Below, piece by piece: positions 50,932 to 59,417 of a stretch of DNA of 64,000 bases. Positions within the stretch are counted from its first letter, which is position 1. Each line of letters opens with the position of its first letter. The stretch is from Brevibacillus humidisoli (GTDB lineage: Bacteria > Bacillota > Bacilli > Brevibacillales > Brevibacillaceae), in assembly GCF_020923435.1 (NCBI RefSeq), contig NZ_CP087263.1, forward strand, positions 3,801,970-3,865,969, in the 5' to 3' direction. The position numbers were made by a program, and so were the translations under genes. Below the pieces are notes generated by a model that did not search any database, was not told where the DNA came from, and saw nothing but the letters and a program-made list of their open reading frames with translations.

Positions 50932-53496
50932 CTACAGGTTAAAGGCTTTGGTCAACAGGACGACCACCTCGACGCGGCGAGTTTTGGCCTGTGGTTGGAA
51001 CGTCCGGTAGCTAATCCCTCTCACATATCCCAGGCTGGTGAGCGACTCGATTGCTGGTGACGCCCAGTAATCGACCGAAACATCTCGGTACGAACTTCGG
51101 CTGCGCTTGTAGGTGTACAACCCCTTGGCGCGCGCTACCATGACCGCCATCTCTGACCGGGTAACTGGCTGGTTGGGGCGAATCGTACGATCAGGGTATC
51201 CTGCCAAAATACCGAGGCTGTACGCTTTGATAATATTTTCGTGAGCCCAGTGTGCCCGGTTAATATCCCGGAAAGGATTTCTCACATTGACATTCCCCGT
51301 GTACAGCCCCTTCTCCGACATGGTACGGATCAGCATTGTGGCAAATTCTGCGCGCGTCACCGTCTGATTGGGCCGGAACGTAGAATCCTCAAATCCACGG
51401 ACGATGCCCCGCTTGGACAGTCGGGCAATCTCAGCGCGAGCCCAGTGGTTGCTGATATCCCGATAACCATCAATCAGCCTCTCGCGAGTAATGGTGAGTC
51501 GGTAGGCGTCATACCGGAAGGGTACCATACTGTTCAGTCGAACATAATAGGTCCCGGGAGTTAATTTATATGCATAGATGTAGCTGCCTGCTCTCGATAG
51601 TTCTGCCACATTGGTAGCCGAAGCGAGTAGATAGTTGCGTGTCGGTCCTGCCTTGTAAAGCGAGAAATGGACGCCTGAGCGCACCGGGATGTATGGGGCG
51701 CGAATGGTCGCATACGTGTCTTCGGAGATGACAAACTGGAACCAGTCATAATCATGCTCTGTAGCCAGCGTTCCGGTCATCAGCATGCTGTTCCCCAGGT
51801 TGGTGGCGCGGTTGTAGGTATCGTTTGGCTCATTCTCATCCTGTCGCTCTGGTGTATATATGACCTCCAACTGGTATTCGCCGTTTACTTGATTTCCCCA
51901 GTAGTCGGTTAGTCTGACGTAGTATTTTCCTGTGGTGACATCCAGGTTGGCTTGCTCGATATTGGGAACAGAGCTGTTGTTGTCAATCTCAACACCTCTT
52001 TCCTTCTCTTTGGCGATGAACAGGACAGGATCAATCCGGTATGTATCCGATGTAACGGTCACACCTAGCTTGCCCGGACCACGCACGTAATACGAAAACC
52101 AATCGACATCTCCCGCACGGTGAAAATTGCCCAATATGCTGACGCGATTCCCTGGCGGCAGTGGTCGCGCCGCATCCAGTTGGTCATTGTTCTCATAACG
52201 GTCAGCTGCAATCTGAAAGCGGCTGGTCAGCAAGTAGGATAGGGAACCGGCCCCTCCGCCCCGCTCTACTTTTATATACACTCTCCCCTGTTCAACCGGA
52301 ACATGCAAGGTGTGCCCCGAACTTGGATAGTAGGAGGTAGTCTGATCTCCATTGTAAAAGGTAATGGCAAGCGGCGCGACGGAATAGGATGATACCCAGA
52401 CGGATGCGGACAGCTTACCGTCATAAGGTATATCGGTGTAGTACCAGTCAACGGTATCGGCGTGATCCAACGAACCGCGGACCTGCGACTCAATGGGAAA
52501 TGCTGCTGCGGCTGGCCTGCTGTTGTTGGGCTCGTTAATGTCGGCCGGCAGCCCTCTGCGAACTGCGGCATCCACATTCAACAAACCGTAGCCTGTTTGT
52601 CTGTCCCATCCCTTGCTCCCCAGATCTGTAGCCGTGTGATAAAGCAGCTGACGCACTTCCAATGGTGTCAGGTGGGGGTGACGGCTCAAGATCATCGCCG
52701 CTGCTGCAGCAACCTGAGGAGCAGCTGCAGATGTGCCTTTAAATGACCAGTAGCCACCGCCCCGCTGGGTGGTGTAGATGCTCCAACCAGGAGCAACCAG
52801 GTTCAGTTCTGGTCCGGTATTGGACTGATAAATCACTTGGTTTTTTTCATTGACTGCTCCTACGGCTATGACTGTCGGGTAGCCGGCCGGATAGGTGACT
52901 CGACTGGATTCGTTTCCCGCGGCAGCAACGAGCACCACCCCACGCTCCTCGGCTCGCTTCACCGCCTGCTCCAACTGTGCAGAATGCTGTATACTGCTGA
53001 CAGACATCAGAATCACTTTGGCACCTAGGTCCACTGCTGTATTAATTCCATGAGCCAGGTTCTCAACTAGCGCTTCTCCGCGGTGATCCAATACCTTGAT
53101 CGGAATGATGCGGGCGTCCCACATGACACCGCTGCCACCGGCTCCGTTATTTCCTTTGGCCGCCAGGATCCCGGCAACGGCTGTTCCGTGACCGTTATCG
53201 TCTTCAGGCGGGCGCGACGGTGAGAGCAGATTGATGCCGGGCAGCAGATTGTCTTTCAGATCCGGGTGATTGCGGTCCACACCAGAATCAAGTACGGCGA
53301 TCTTAATTGCCGTATTACCTCTGACAAGGCTCCACGCCCTATCGGCTTTTATCTGCTTCAAGTGAGGCTGGCTGCGATAGTATGGATCGTTGGGGGATTC
53401 GGCCCATACCCGATTTGCAGTGGGCCAACCGGTAACCATCAGGACAAATACGATACACCCCAGCAGCCATTTCCTCAGTGATAGGTGCCTCTCCAT
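50932..53496 (-). CDS. S8 subtilisin-like protease with PPC and three SLH domains
   Basis: The 854-residue cell-wall protease has a signal peptide (KWLLGCIVFVLMVTGWPTA). The S8 domain has D70 (KIAVLDSGVD), H103 (NGHGTAVAG), N195 (AAAGNES) and S256 (GTSAAAPQVAA). Three PPC-like beta domains follow (NEPNNSRPAA; YENNDQLDAA; NEPNDTYNRATNLG). Three S-layer homology repeats close it: YRDISNHWARAEIARLSKRG, FRDINRAHWAHENI and YRDVSVDYWASPAIESL. SLH repeats bind pyruvylated wall polymer. The first lines of the S8 domain show little propeptide, about 30 residues between signal and catalytic core. Confidence 0.93.
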   Translation of the reverse strand: MERHLSLRKWLLGCIVFVLMVTGWPTANRVWAESPNDPYYRSQPHLKQIKADRAWSLVRGNTAIKIAVLDSGVDRNHPDLKDNLLPGINLLSPSRPPEDDNGHGTAVAGILAAKGNNGAGGSGVMWDARIIPIKVLDHRGEALVENLAHGINTAVDLGAKVILMSVSSIQHSAQLEQAVKRAEERGVVLVAAAGNESSRVTYPAGYPTVIAVGAVNEKNQVIYQSNTGPELNLVAPGWSIYTTQRGGGYWSFKGTSAAAPQVAAAAAMILSRHPHLTPLEVRQLLYHTATDLGSKGWDRQTGYGLLNVDAAVRRGLPADINEPNNSRPAAAAFPIESQVRGSLDHADTVDWYYTDIPYDGKLSASVWVSSYSVAPLAITFYNGDQTTSYYPSSGHTLHVPVEQGRVYIKVERGGGAGSLSYLLTSRFQIAADRYENNDQLDAARPLPPGNRVSILGNFHRAGDVDWFSYYVRGPGKLGVTVTSDTYRIDPVLFIAKEKERGVEIDNNSSVPNIEQANLDVTTGKYYVRLTDYWGNQVNGEYQLEVIYTPERQDENEPNDTYNRATNLGNSMLMTGTLATEHDYDWFQFVISEDTYATIRAPYIPVRSGVHFSLYKAGPTRNYLLASATNVAELSRAGSYIYAYKLTPGTYYVRLNSMVPFRYDAYRLTITRERLIDGYRDISNHWARAEIARLSKRGIVRGFEDSTFRPNQTVTRAEFATMLIRTMSEKGLYTGNVNVRNPFRDINRAHWAHENIIKAYSLGILAGYPDRTIRPNQPVTRSEMAVMVARAKGLYTYKRSRSSYRDVSVDYWASPAIESLTSLGYVRGISYRTFQPQAKTRRVEVVVLLTKAFNL

Positions 53497-53604
53497 CTAA
53501 ACCGCGTCCCCTCTTCCTTTCTTGTCACAACTTTATCAAAAGTTGGAAGCAAAAGAGGTGCCTTTTTGCGCACAGCTGTTTGCAGCCTCGCGCAAAAAAC
53601 GTTG

Positions 53605-54489
53605 TCAATCTAGTTTCTGCTGTTTCCGGGACCATTCTTCCACTTTTTCCTTGATGTTGTTGGAATGGTGGTCGGTCGGATCCTCCAGATCCTCTCCGGT
53701 TAGCTTCTCGATTGCGTCGGAAATGCTCTCTTTGGCCTCTTCATCATAATCTCTGTAATCTTCCAAATCATCCTCATCGGAACTTTGCAGCCAATCTTCA
53801 AGTGATTCGAGCGCCTTCTCTTTTTTCTCGACAGCCTCTTCTAGCTCATCAATTACGTCTTCCATTTTCCGCTCGTATCTGCCTGATATTTGATCACCCA
53901 ACTCCTCGGCCAATGCTTCCATCCTGTCTTCGAGAACCTGAAACGGAACGGTACGATAGGCCAACTTTTGCCTCAGCATGGAGAGATTCGGGTTGCGATT
54001 GAAGTTCAGTTTGGAATAGACGGCGTTTTCCCAATCGCCTGACGTATCAAGAAGTGCTTTGGCGAGCGTGGCGATATTGATCACGTCCTGCCGCATCATG
54101 CCGGAGTGGTAGTCGTCCGCTTCATACGGGATGCCGGACATGAAGCCCAGCGCAACCTCTCTTTCGCTCGGGGAGGGTGACTGATCTGTTGCAGAAGGAT
54201 TGGTTCCCTGATTGGCAGCCGTTCCACCAAAAAAGAGATAAGCCTGATATGTTTCAGGGTCATATACATAAGCGAGTTTGTTTTCTTCCCTAAGCGCATT
54301 GACCGGTATGTACAAGTTCCCGTCGATCAACAACCCCTTATCCTCTACAGGCGTGCGATCGACAATCACTTTTACCTTGTCGTATTCGCCCAATTGACCA
54401 AAGGGGCTTGCCCCGGCAGCAAGGACCGTTGCAGCCAGACTTCCTGTCAGCACACTAGCCAGGCATGCCAGCATTACTTGTTTTTTCAC
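53605..54489 (-). CDS. Secreted copper-amine-oxidase-stalk-domain protein
   Basis: The protein is 294 residues from GTG 54489 (MKKQVMLACLASVLTGSLAA) with AAAGGAG upstream. After the signal peptide it has the Cu-amine-oxidase N-terminal stalk domain (VKVIVDRTPVEDKGLLIDGN and LYIPVNALREENKLAYVYDP). These domains are common in Brevibacillus/Paenibacillus surface proteins and do not imply amine oxidation. The C-terminal third is a very acidic coiled coil (DVIDELEEAVEKKEKALESL; DEDDLEDYRDYDEEAKESI). Its function is unknown. Confidence 0.75.
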   Translation of the reverse strand: MKKQVMLACLASVLTGSLAATVLAAGASPFGQLGEYDKVKVIVDRTPVEDKGLLIDGNLYIPVNALREENKLAYVYDPETYQAYLFFGGTAANQGTNPSATDQSPSPSEREVALGFMSGIPYEADDYHSGMMRQDVINIATLAKALLDTSGDWENAVYSKLNFNRNPNLSMLRQKLAYRTVPFQVLEDRMEALAEELGDQISGRYERKMEDVIDELEEAVEKKEKALESLEDWLQSSDEDDLEDYRDYDEEAKESISDAIEKLTGEDLEDPTDHHSNNIKEKVEEWSRKQQKLD

Positions 54490-54564
54490 CGTTCGTGTCG
54501 CTCCTTTGTCGTTTGGTAATACCCCTAGTTTACCATAGAATGGACATGCAACGTTAGTAGAATC

Positions 54565-54589
54565 AAAAAACCCCCGCTCTCCACGGGGG
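54565..54589 (-). terminator. SLAP operon terminator
   Basis: CCCCCG and CGGGGG form a 6-bp stem with a 7-nt loop, followed by TTTTTT on the minus strand, 17 bp after the last SLAP gene. Confidence 0.85.
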
Positions 54590-54605
54590 CACACATACGA
54601 ATGCT

Positions 54606-55589
54606 TTACTGAATCATTCCTCGCGAACGGCGCTTGGTTCTCAAGCTTTTCTTTGGCTCTGGGTCGGGGATATAAGCGGTACACTCGGCTGGATTTACTC
54701 CTGGTTTATTGATCGATTCAGCCGGTATGTCGAATCCCCAGATGAGACTGCTGTTGGGATCGACTCGCAGATTTTTCAATCCGAAACGAATCGTTGCAAC
54801 CTCTGCTCCCTGCTGATCACGGATCTGGATCGGTACTTCTGTGAACTCCAGCCGCTTGTCAAGACCATTGCGGAACAGGACAACGACTTTCCAATTGCCC
54901 TCGTCAGCGGGGAGGATGTCGAGTGCATCCAGTTTCACTTCCCCAGGGACAACAGACATTTGCTGCTCAGCTGATCTCTCTTCATAATGAGCCAACGCTT
55001 TCGGGTCCATTGTATCTGTTGGTCCGACAGCTGTGGTAGTTTTTTTGCGCAGTGGAGCGTCAAATCGGAGAAAGAGCGGTTCTCCCTGTTCAGGTATCTG
55101 GCGAAACTCTTCCCAGCGGAACAAAAAGTCCGCTGCCCGACTCGTCCGATCACCAACCGTACCGAACTTCATCATGTCAAAGTTCTTCTTGGCCATGACC
55201 TCTCCTCTGGCATTGACGAGGGAAAGCGGCAGCTTATAAAAGGCGACATCCCGCTTGCCAGCATTGCGGATAAAGGTGAGGACAAGGTATCCCTGTGTGG
55301 TAGGTGCGGCGAAGAATGAAATAATCCCTACCTCATCACGCACCACAGGAGGCAATTCATCATGGACAAACTGCAGAAACTCGGCCTCATTCTCTTCCAG
55401 CTTCTTTTCCCAAGGCCCATGCAAGGCGAGGAACAGCTCTTGAGGAGGCACCCGGTTCGAAGATTGTTCCGGATTCTCCAGACCAGAAACTCCAAGATAT
55501 ACTTCCTTTTGTGCGTAATCTTTTATTTCTTCACGAACCTGTTCGAGGCTCTCTTTGCCGCCAAACCAGTTTTCCAACAACCAACTCAT
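54606..55589 (-). CDS. SLAP-domain S-layer assembly protein (copy 1)
   Basis: The 327-residue protein belongs to the accessory-Sec S-layer assembly (SlaP-type) family. It has a short start (MSWLLENWFGGKESLEQVRE) and two SLAP domains: LALHGPWEKKLEENEAEFLQ near 50 and ERSAEQQMSVVPGEVKLDAL near 210, each with a strand pair and NG(T/L)-type loops. It is not exported, since no signal peptide is seen. In Bacillus anthracis SlaP works with SecA2 in S-layer protein secretion. It is the last of three tandem paralogues, 23 bp after copy 2. It has no SecA2 in the window. Confidence 0.8.
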   Translation of the reverse strand: MSWLLENWFGGKESLEQVREEIKDYAQKEVYLGVSGLENPEQSSNRVPPQELFLALHGPWEKKLEENEAEFLQFVHDELPPVVRDEVGIISFFAAPTTQGYLVLTFIRNAGKRDVAFYKLPLSLVNARGEVMAKKNFDMMKFGTVGDRTSRAADFLFRWEEFRQIPEQGEPLFLRFDAPLRKKTTTAVGPTDTMDPKALAHYEERSAEQQMSVVPGEVKLDALDILPADEGNWKVVVLFRNGLDKRLEFTEVPIQIRDQQGAEVATIRFGLKNLRVDPNSSLIWGFDIPAESINKPGVNPAECTAYIPDPEPKKSLRTKRRSRGMIQ

Positions 55590-55612
55590 ATGATAACCCT
55601 CCGATTATAGGT

Positions 55613-56560
55613 TTACGTAACTTTAACCTTCCATCTCCTCAGATCGGCGTCTGATTTTTTAACCGCTCCGGGCGGAATGACGACGATCCACGGCCGACTG
55701 GTGCCCGGCTTTACCTCTACGGTACTGGCATCAATTGTTCCGGAAGCAACGAGGTCACCCGCTTTATCCAAAATCTCCATATGGAACTTCTCTGGGTTGT
55801 AGGGAACCGACATTCCGTTGCGGAACAAGAGACCAACGATCAGCCGTCCATCTGCCGCTCTGGCAATATCAAATCCGGCCACATTCACTTCTCTAGGGGC
55901 CAACGGACGCAGCTTCTGTGCCAACATGTACAGACGCTCTTTTTGCGCTTCCGTCATACGCGCTTCCATCTGCGGGTCTAAGTCCAACTGCTTTGGCCAG
56001 ACACGCTTTCGCTCGATAGCTACTTTCCACCGCTCAAAGCGAATGTTGTCCTTTAGAAAACTGCTGCGCGGGAACATCACTTCCCACGGACGACTGCTGT
56101 AGGGGGGAATCTGCTCCAACTGATTCAAATCAAATGAGTGACGGGCATAAATCTCATCGTCAAACATGATCAGCAAGGTCAGGTTTTTAAATTTGAGCGG
56201 ATGCTTGGTCCCATTGCGGAAAAACATGGCCGCTGTCAAACCTTTTTCGCTGGGAATGAGACTAAACCCGGTCACACCAATGGTGCCGTCTTCCATCTCC
56301 GGCAGTTCCGCCTGCAAGAACCGGAGCGTATACTTTTTTTCCGAGTCAAGTGCCGCCTCCCATCCCGGATGCAGCGACAGTTCCGTGCGCACCGTCTTGA
56401 CCGATTGATCCGCGGTGTCGCCTTCTGCTTCGGTCTGTCCTTCCGCATCTTCGACCCCGGCAGAGATGGTGGTGCCTTCCTGTATGTCTTGCTTTAACTC
56501 ATCAAGTGAGCGTTGTTTATCTTCGCCTTTTTTCATCCAGTTTTTTAAAAACGAGAACAT
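55613..56560 (-). CDS. SLAP-domain S-layer assembly protein (copy 2)
   Basis: The 315-residue protein begins MFSFLKNWMKKGEDKQRSL, almost the same as copy 3. It has two SLAP domains: LSLHPGWEAALDSEKKYTLR near 90 and EARMTEAQKERLYMLAQKLR near 200. The FRNGTKHPLKF and FRNGMSVPYNP loops repeat the FRNG motif found in copies 1 and 3. An acidic linker (VEDAEGQTEAEGDTADQS) joins the start to the first SLAP domain. GGAGGATACG precedes the ATG. Confidence 0.8.
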   Translation of the reverse strand: MFSFLKNWMKKGEDKQRSLDELKQDIQEGTTISAGVEDAEGQTEAEGDTADQSVKTVRTELSLHPGWEAALDSEKKYTLRFLQAELPEMEDGTIGVTGFSLIPSEKGLTAAMFFRNGTKHPLKFKNLTLLIMFDDEIYARHSFDLNQLEQIPPYSSRPWEVMFPRSSFLKDNIRFERWKVAIERKRVWPKQLDLDPQMEARMTEAQKERLYMLAQKLRPLAPREVNVAGFDIARAADGRLIVGLLFRNGMSVPYNPEKFHMEILDKAGDLVASGTIDASTVEVKPGTSRPWIVVIPPGAVKKSDADLRRWKVKVT

Positions 56561-56630
56561 CGTATCCTCCTCATTGTGGTAGCGCCTTTAATCTTCATGA
56601 TATAGATTTTGCCAATACAGGTCAATTTGC

Positions 56631-57620
56631 TTACGATTTGCTTGGGACGATTACTTTCCAACGAGATAAATCCGGTTCATCCTTGCATAGACTCTGCTGC
56701 GGGAAGATGAACAACCAAGGCTTGCTCGTCCCCGTCCGAACGGTGAGCCCTTGCAATTCAAAGATTCCCTCGGCCGCCTTGTCCCCCTGTGCATCCAACA
56801 ATACGAGCGGCAGTTTCTCAAACGAAAGCGACTTCGGTGAACCATTGCGGAATAGCAGTAAGGCCCGCAGCGATTCATCATCGCCTCTGGTAAGCTGAAC
56901 GGCCTGGACGTTCACCTCTCCCGGCTGCAGTGGAGGCAGCCGCTTGGCCAGCTGGATGAGGGATTGTTTCTGCCCCTCGCTGAGCGCCTTGATCCACGAC
57001 TCTTCCAGCTCTAACTGCTGGGGCAGCACCAGTTTTTTCTGGGCCAGTTCAAAAGCCAGTTTCCAGTTAGAGAGCAGCACGTCCGTGATCAGGAAATGTT
57101 CCCGTAAAAACAGGAAGCTCCATGGACGTGCGTGGTTGGCTGGGATCTCCCCTACCGCCGACAAGTCAAACGTCTGACGGGCGAACAGCTTGTTATCGTC
57201 AAACAATAGTAGTAGATTCATATGATCAAATCGTATCGGCCGGGGCAGTCCATTGCGGATAAAAGCCGTCACTTCCACACCTTCGTCATGGGGAAAAATC
57301 TTGATCCCCGCCAAGGATACGTTGCCCCTCGATATCGGCGGAAGTTCGCTCGCCATAAACATGAGAGCATACTTTTGATTGGTATCAAGCTGCTGTTCCC
57401 ACTCTGGGTGCAGGGAGAGCGGGGTCTCTACAGCAGTCCCTTCGGTCCCTTCGGGCTTCTGCTCTTCCCCCTGCTTCATCGGTTCCTCTGTCAACGCCGT
57501 TTCCCCTGTTTCGGCAAGATTGATTTGATCCGCCGACAACACCGACTCTTCTTTTATCTCCGTATCTCCTTCATCGGCGCTTGACCCTTTTTTTAACCAA
57601 CTCTTCATAAATGAAAACAT
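56631..57620 (-). CDS. SLAP-domain S-layer assembly protein (copy 3)
   Basis: The protein is 329 residues from ATG 57620 (MFSFMKSWLKKGSSADEGD) behind GGGGAG. It has two SLAP domains: LSLHPEWEQQLDTNQKYALM near 95 and ELEESWIKALSEGQKQSLIQ near 210. The FIRNGLPRPIRFDHMN and FRNGSPKSLSFEKLP loops match those of copy 2. It is the first gene of the SLAP operon. Close similarity of copies 2 and 3 points to a recent duplication, and copy 1 is the most diverged. Confidence 0.8.
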   Translation of the reverse strand: MFSFMKSWLKKGSSADEGDTEIKEESVLSADQINLAETGETALTEEPMKQGEEQKPEGTEGTAVETPLSLHPEWEQQLDTNQKYALMFMASELPPISRGNVSLAGIKIFPHDEGVEVTAFIRNGLPRPIRFDHMNLLLLFDDNKLFARQTFDLSAVGEIPANHARPWSFLFLREHFLITDVLLSNWKLAFELAQKKLVLPQQLELEESWIKALSEGQKQSLIQLAKRLPPLQPGEVNVQAVQLTRGDDESLRALLLFRNGSPKSLSFEKLPLVLLDAQGDKAAEGIFELQGLTVRTGTSKPWLFIFPQQSLCKDEPDLSRWKVIVPSKS

Positions 57621-57710
57621 TGCATTACGCTCCCCATGATTCCAATTGGTATGGCCTGCTGCCACTGAACTCCACTATAACATAAGACGATTCATTTTCC
57701 AAAAAGCAAA

Positions 57711-57742
57711 AACAGCCTGCAGACGATGAGCAACAGACTGTT
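57711..57742 (-). terminator. Terminator of the lipoprotein gene
   Basis: AACAGTCTG and CAGGCTGTT form a 9-bp stem with one G-U pair on the minus strand, followed by TTTGCTTTTTGG. It separates the lipoprotein genes from the SLAP operon. Confidence 0.65.
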
Positions 57743-57816
57743 TTTTCCTTATTATATAGATCCACTCCATAGTCCATTGGTGCTCCAAGTGACGTGCACT
57801 CAGGTGCCTTGGTATC

Positions 57817-58479
57817 CTATATATCCTCCTCGCCGCCTCCCGCGACTTCCGAGGAATGAAGCAGGTGAAAGCTTTTTAGCATGGAACTGTATGCATCTTC
57901 TGACAGTTCACCCTCTACTACCCAAACATCATACGCGAGTGGCCTATGCAGAAAGTAAGTGTGGGACTCGAGGATGGTTGTTCCATCCGCTCCGTCTGAC
58001 TGAGGGCGCTCCAAGACGTAACGAACCGCTTTTCCGTTACCATGTTCCATCGGTTGCGACCGCACCATCTTACTGTTTTTCGGCAAGATCAACGAGATAT
58101 CCTGATGTTCGGAATAGAAGCTGTACACATTGATGCCGCCGATCATTCGGCCATCACGCATCAGATAAACAACGTCGCCTGGATCATGCTGTACCTCTAG
58201 ACCATCAGGAATCTTCAGCCGGTATGTCGTCGTATGAATAGACTTCCCATCCGTTGCATTTGTTTGCTGCTGCGACTGCTTCACTTGTTGCTTCTCTTGT
58301 TGCTTCTCTTGTTGCTTCTCTTGCGTCGGGGGGGTATCATCCGCATTTCCAGCGGAAGCATGCAGGGTTGGCAGTGATCCATCCTCCAGCAACCCTTGTT
58401 TCTGCAAGTCACAGCCAGTCAACAGACTAATGCCCAACAGTACCGCGGCCCATGTAAGGACACTCATCCGCCTTGCCAT
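57817..58479 (-). CDS. Lipoprotein with QEKQ repeats
   Basis: The 220-residue protein starts at ATG 58479 (GGGGG nine bases upstream). A lipoprotein signal ends in LLTGC near residue 23. A linker follows with three exact QEKQ units, then a globular part: YRLKIPDGLEVQHDPGDVVY, GRMIGGINVYSFYSEHQDIS, and VLERPQSDGADGTTILESHT. This late pattern, with a YFLHRPLAYDVWVVEGELSE end, resembles the stress or sporulation lipoprotein YhcN/LytE-like fold only loosely. The function is unknown. Confidence 0.7.
   Translation of the reverse strand: MARRMSVLTWAAVLLGISLLTGCDLQKQGLLEDGSLPTLHASAGNADDTPPTQEKQQEKQQEKQQVKQSQQQTNATDGKSIHTTTYRLKIPDGLEVQHDPGDVVYLMRDGRMIGGINVYSFYSEHQDISLILPKNSKMVRSQPMEHGNGKAVRYVLERPQSDGADGTTILESHTYFLHRPLAYDVWVVEGELSEDAYSSMLKSFHLLHSSEVAGGGEEDI
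58285..58320 (-). repeat. Three 12-bp tandem repeats coding QEKQ
   Basis: The unit TTGTTGCTTCTC (plus strand) is repeated three times without change, plus a partial fourth. It codes the QEKQ linker of the lipoprotein and could vary in copy number by slippage without shifting frame. Confidence 0.85.
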
Positions 58480-58617
58480 CACCCATTACCCCCTTTTCCG
58501 CCTATCTCTCTACAATTCATGACGTATATGATATACATTTTGTTACAGGGAAAATGTGTTTTTTGAGAAATAACGTAATAGAATGGTCCTGTTTGCTTCT
58601 AGTTCAGGCTTCCTCGT

Positions 58618-59142
58618 TCATGGCTGCGGCTCGCTTGCGCCCTCCTGCTGCGGCTGCTCTACCTGAATGTCTCCATTCGAGTTCAGGACTACGTTAAACT
58701 CTGTAACCACTTCCGGTTCCGCTTGTGGATCAGCCAGCTGGTACTTCAGTACTTGAAACGTTCCATCCGCCGTCAGTTTCCCTTTGTATTCAATTCCTAG
58801 CAAATCGGACTGGTAAAAACTGAACTCGGCCAACTCGGTGTTCTGCAACTCTTGTACAACCAGTTGACCGTCACCAGAAAACATGGAGTCACGTAGTGCC
58901 TGAGAGGTCTCGTACTTCTCCTGAAGGTAAGTTTGCAGTTCCTGGGCGATTTCCGTTTGCGCCAGTTGTTTACCGGTCTCCACTACTTGTTTCCCCAACT
59001 CTACCGCCTCTTTGCCGGTCTCGATCACTTGTTTGCCAGCTTCCACTGCCTGCTGGGCATCTTGTACCGACTGGGTGAATTCGGCACATCCAGTTAGGAC
59101 GAGAGGAAAACAGAGCATGATGATCGCCATCATATATCTCAT
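58618..59142 (-). CDS. Lipoprotein with helical repeats
   Basis: The 174-residue lipoprotein has a signal ending VLTGC at residue 19. A 45-residue amphipathic helix with 7-residue repeats follows (AGKQVIETGKEAVELGKQVV, then ETGKQLAQ), then a small alpha-beta domain (FYQSDLLGIEYKGKLTADGT). The start is ATG 59142. Its function is unknown. Like the previous gene it ends in a polar Gln/Glu/Pro tail. It may anchor or support a surface complex. Confidence 0.7.
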   Translation of the reverse strand: MRYMMAIIMLCFPLVLTGCAEFTQSVQDAQQAVEAGKQVIETGKEAVELGKQVVETGKQLAQTEIAQELQTYLQEKYETSQALRDSMFSGDGQLVVQELQNTELAEFSFYQSDLLGIEYKGKLTADGTFQVLKYQLADPQAEPEVVTEFNVVLNSNGDIQVEQPQQEGASEPQP

Positions 59143-59309
59143 CAGTCAATCTCTCCTTTGTGTGTAAAATGATTCTTCTCATGTATACGAATCAGAAGCA
59201 AAAAGGATTCAACAGCCGCCTGAACAAGCAACAAGATAGAGATTGTGTCCGGTATTTCAGGCCGGGAGGAACCTCCTGTGATTGCCTTGGTTTGTATTGG
59301 AATCTTTAC

Positions 59310-59339
59310 TTGTTAACTGGAACTGTTCAGAAGTATATT
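59310..59339 (+). promoter_or_regulatory. Promoter of the KP-43-like protease
   Basis: TTGTTA (59310-59315) and TATATT (59334-59339) are 18 bp apart, 78 bp before the TTG start. The remaining gap 59143-59309 shows a GGAGG-AA-CCTCC dyad (59271-59280 region) and nothing else recognisable. Confidence 0.55.
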
Positions 59340-59417
59340 TAAATGGGGAATTATTTGGCTTGTCCTTTTCTTTTTCATAATAAGACAGCATATTTACAAG
59401 TGAAAGGCGGTTTCTAC

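Noticed and set aside
58285-58323. Possible CRISPR-like repeat
   Set aside because: Units are 12 bp, directly adjacent, in frame and code QEKQ; there are no spacers and no cas genes.
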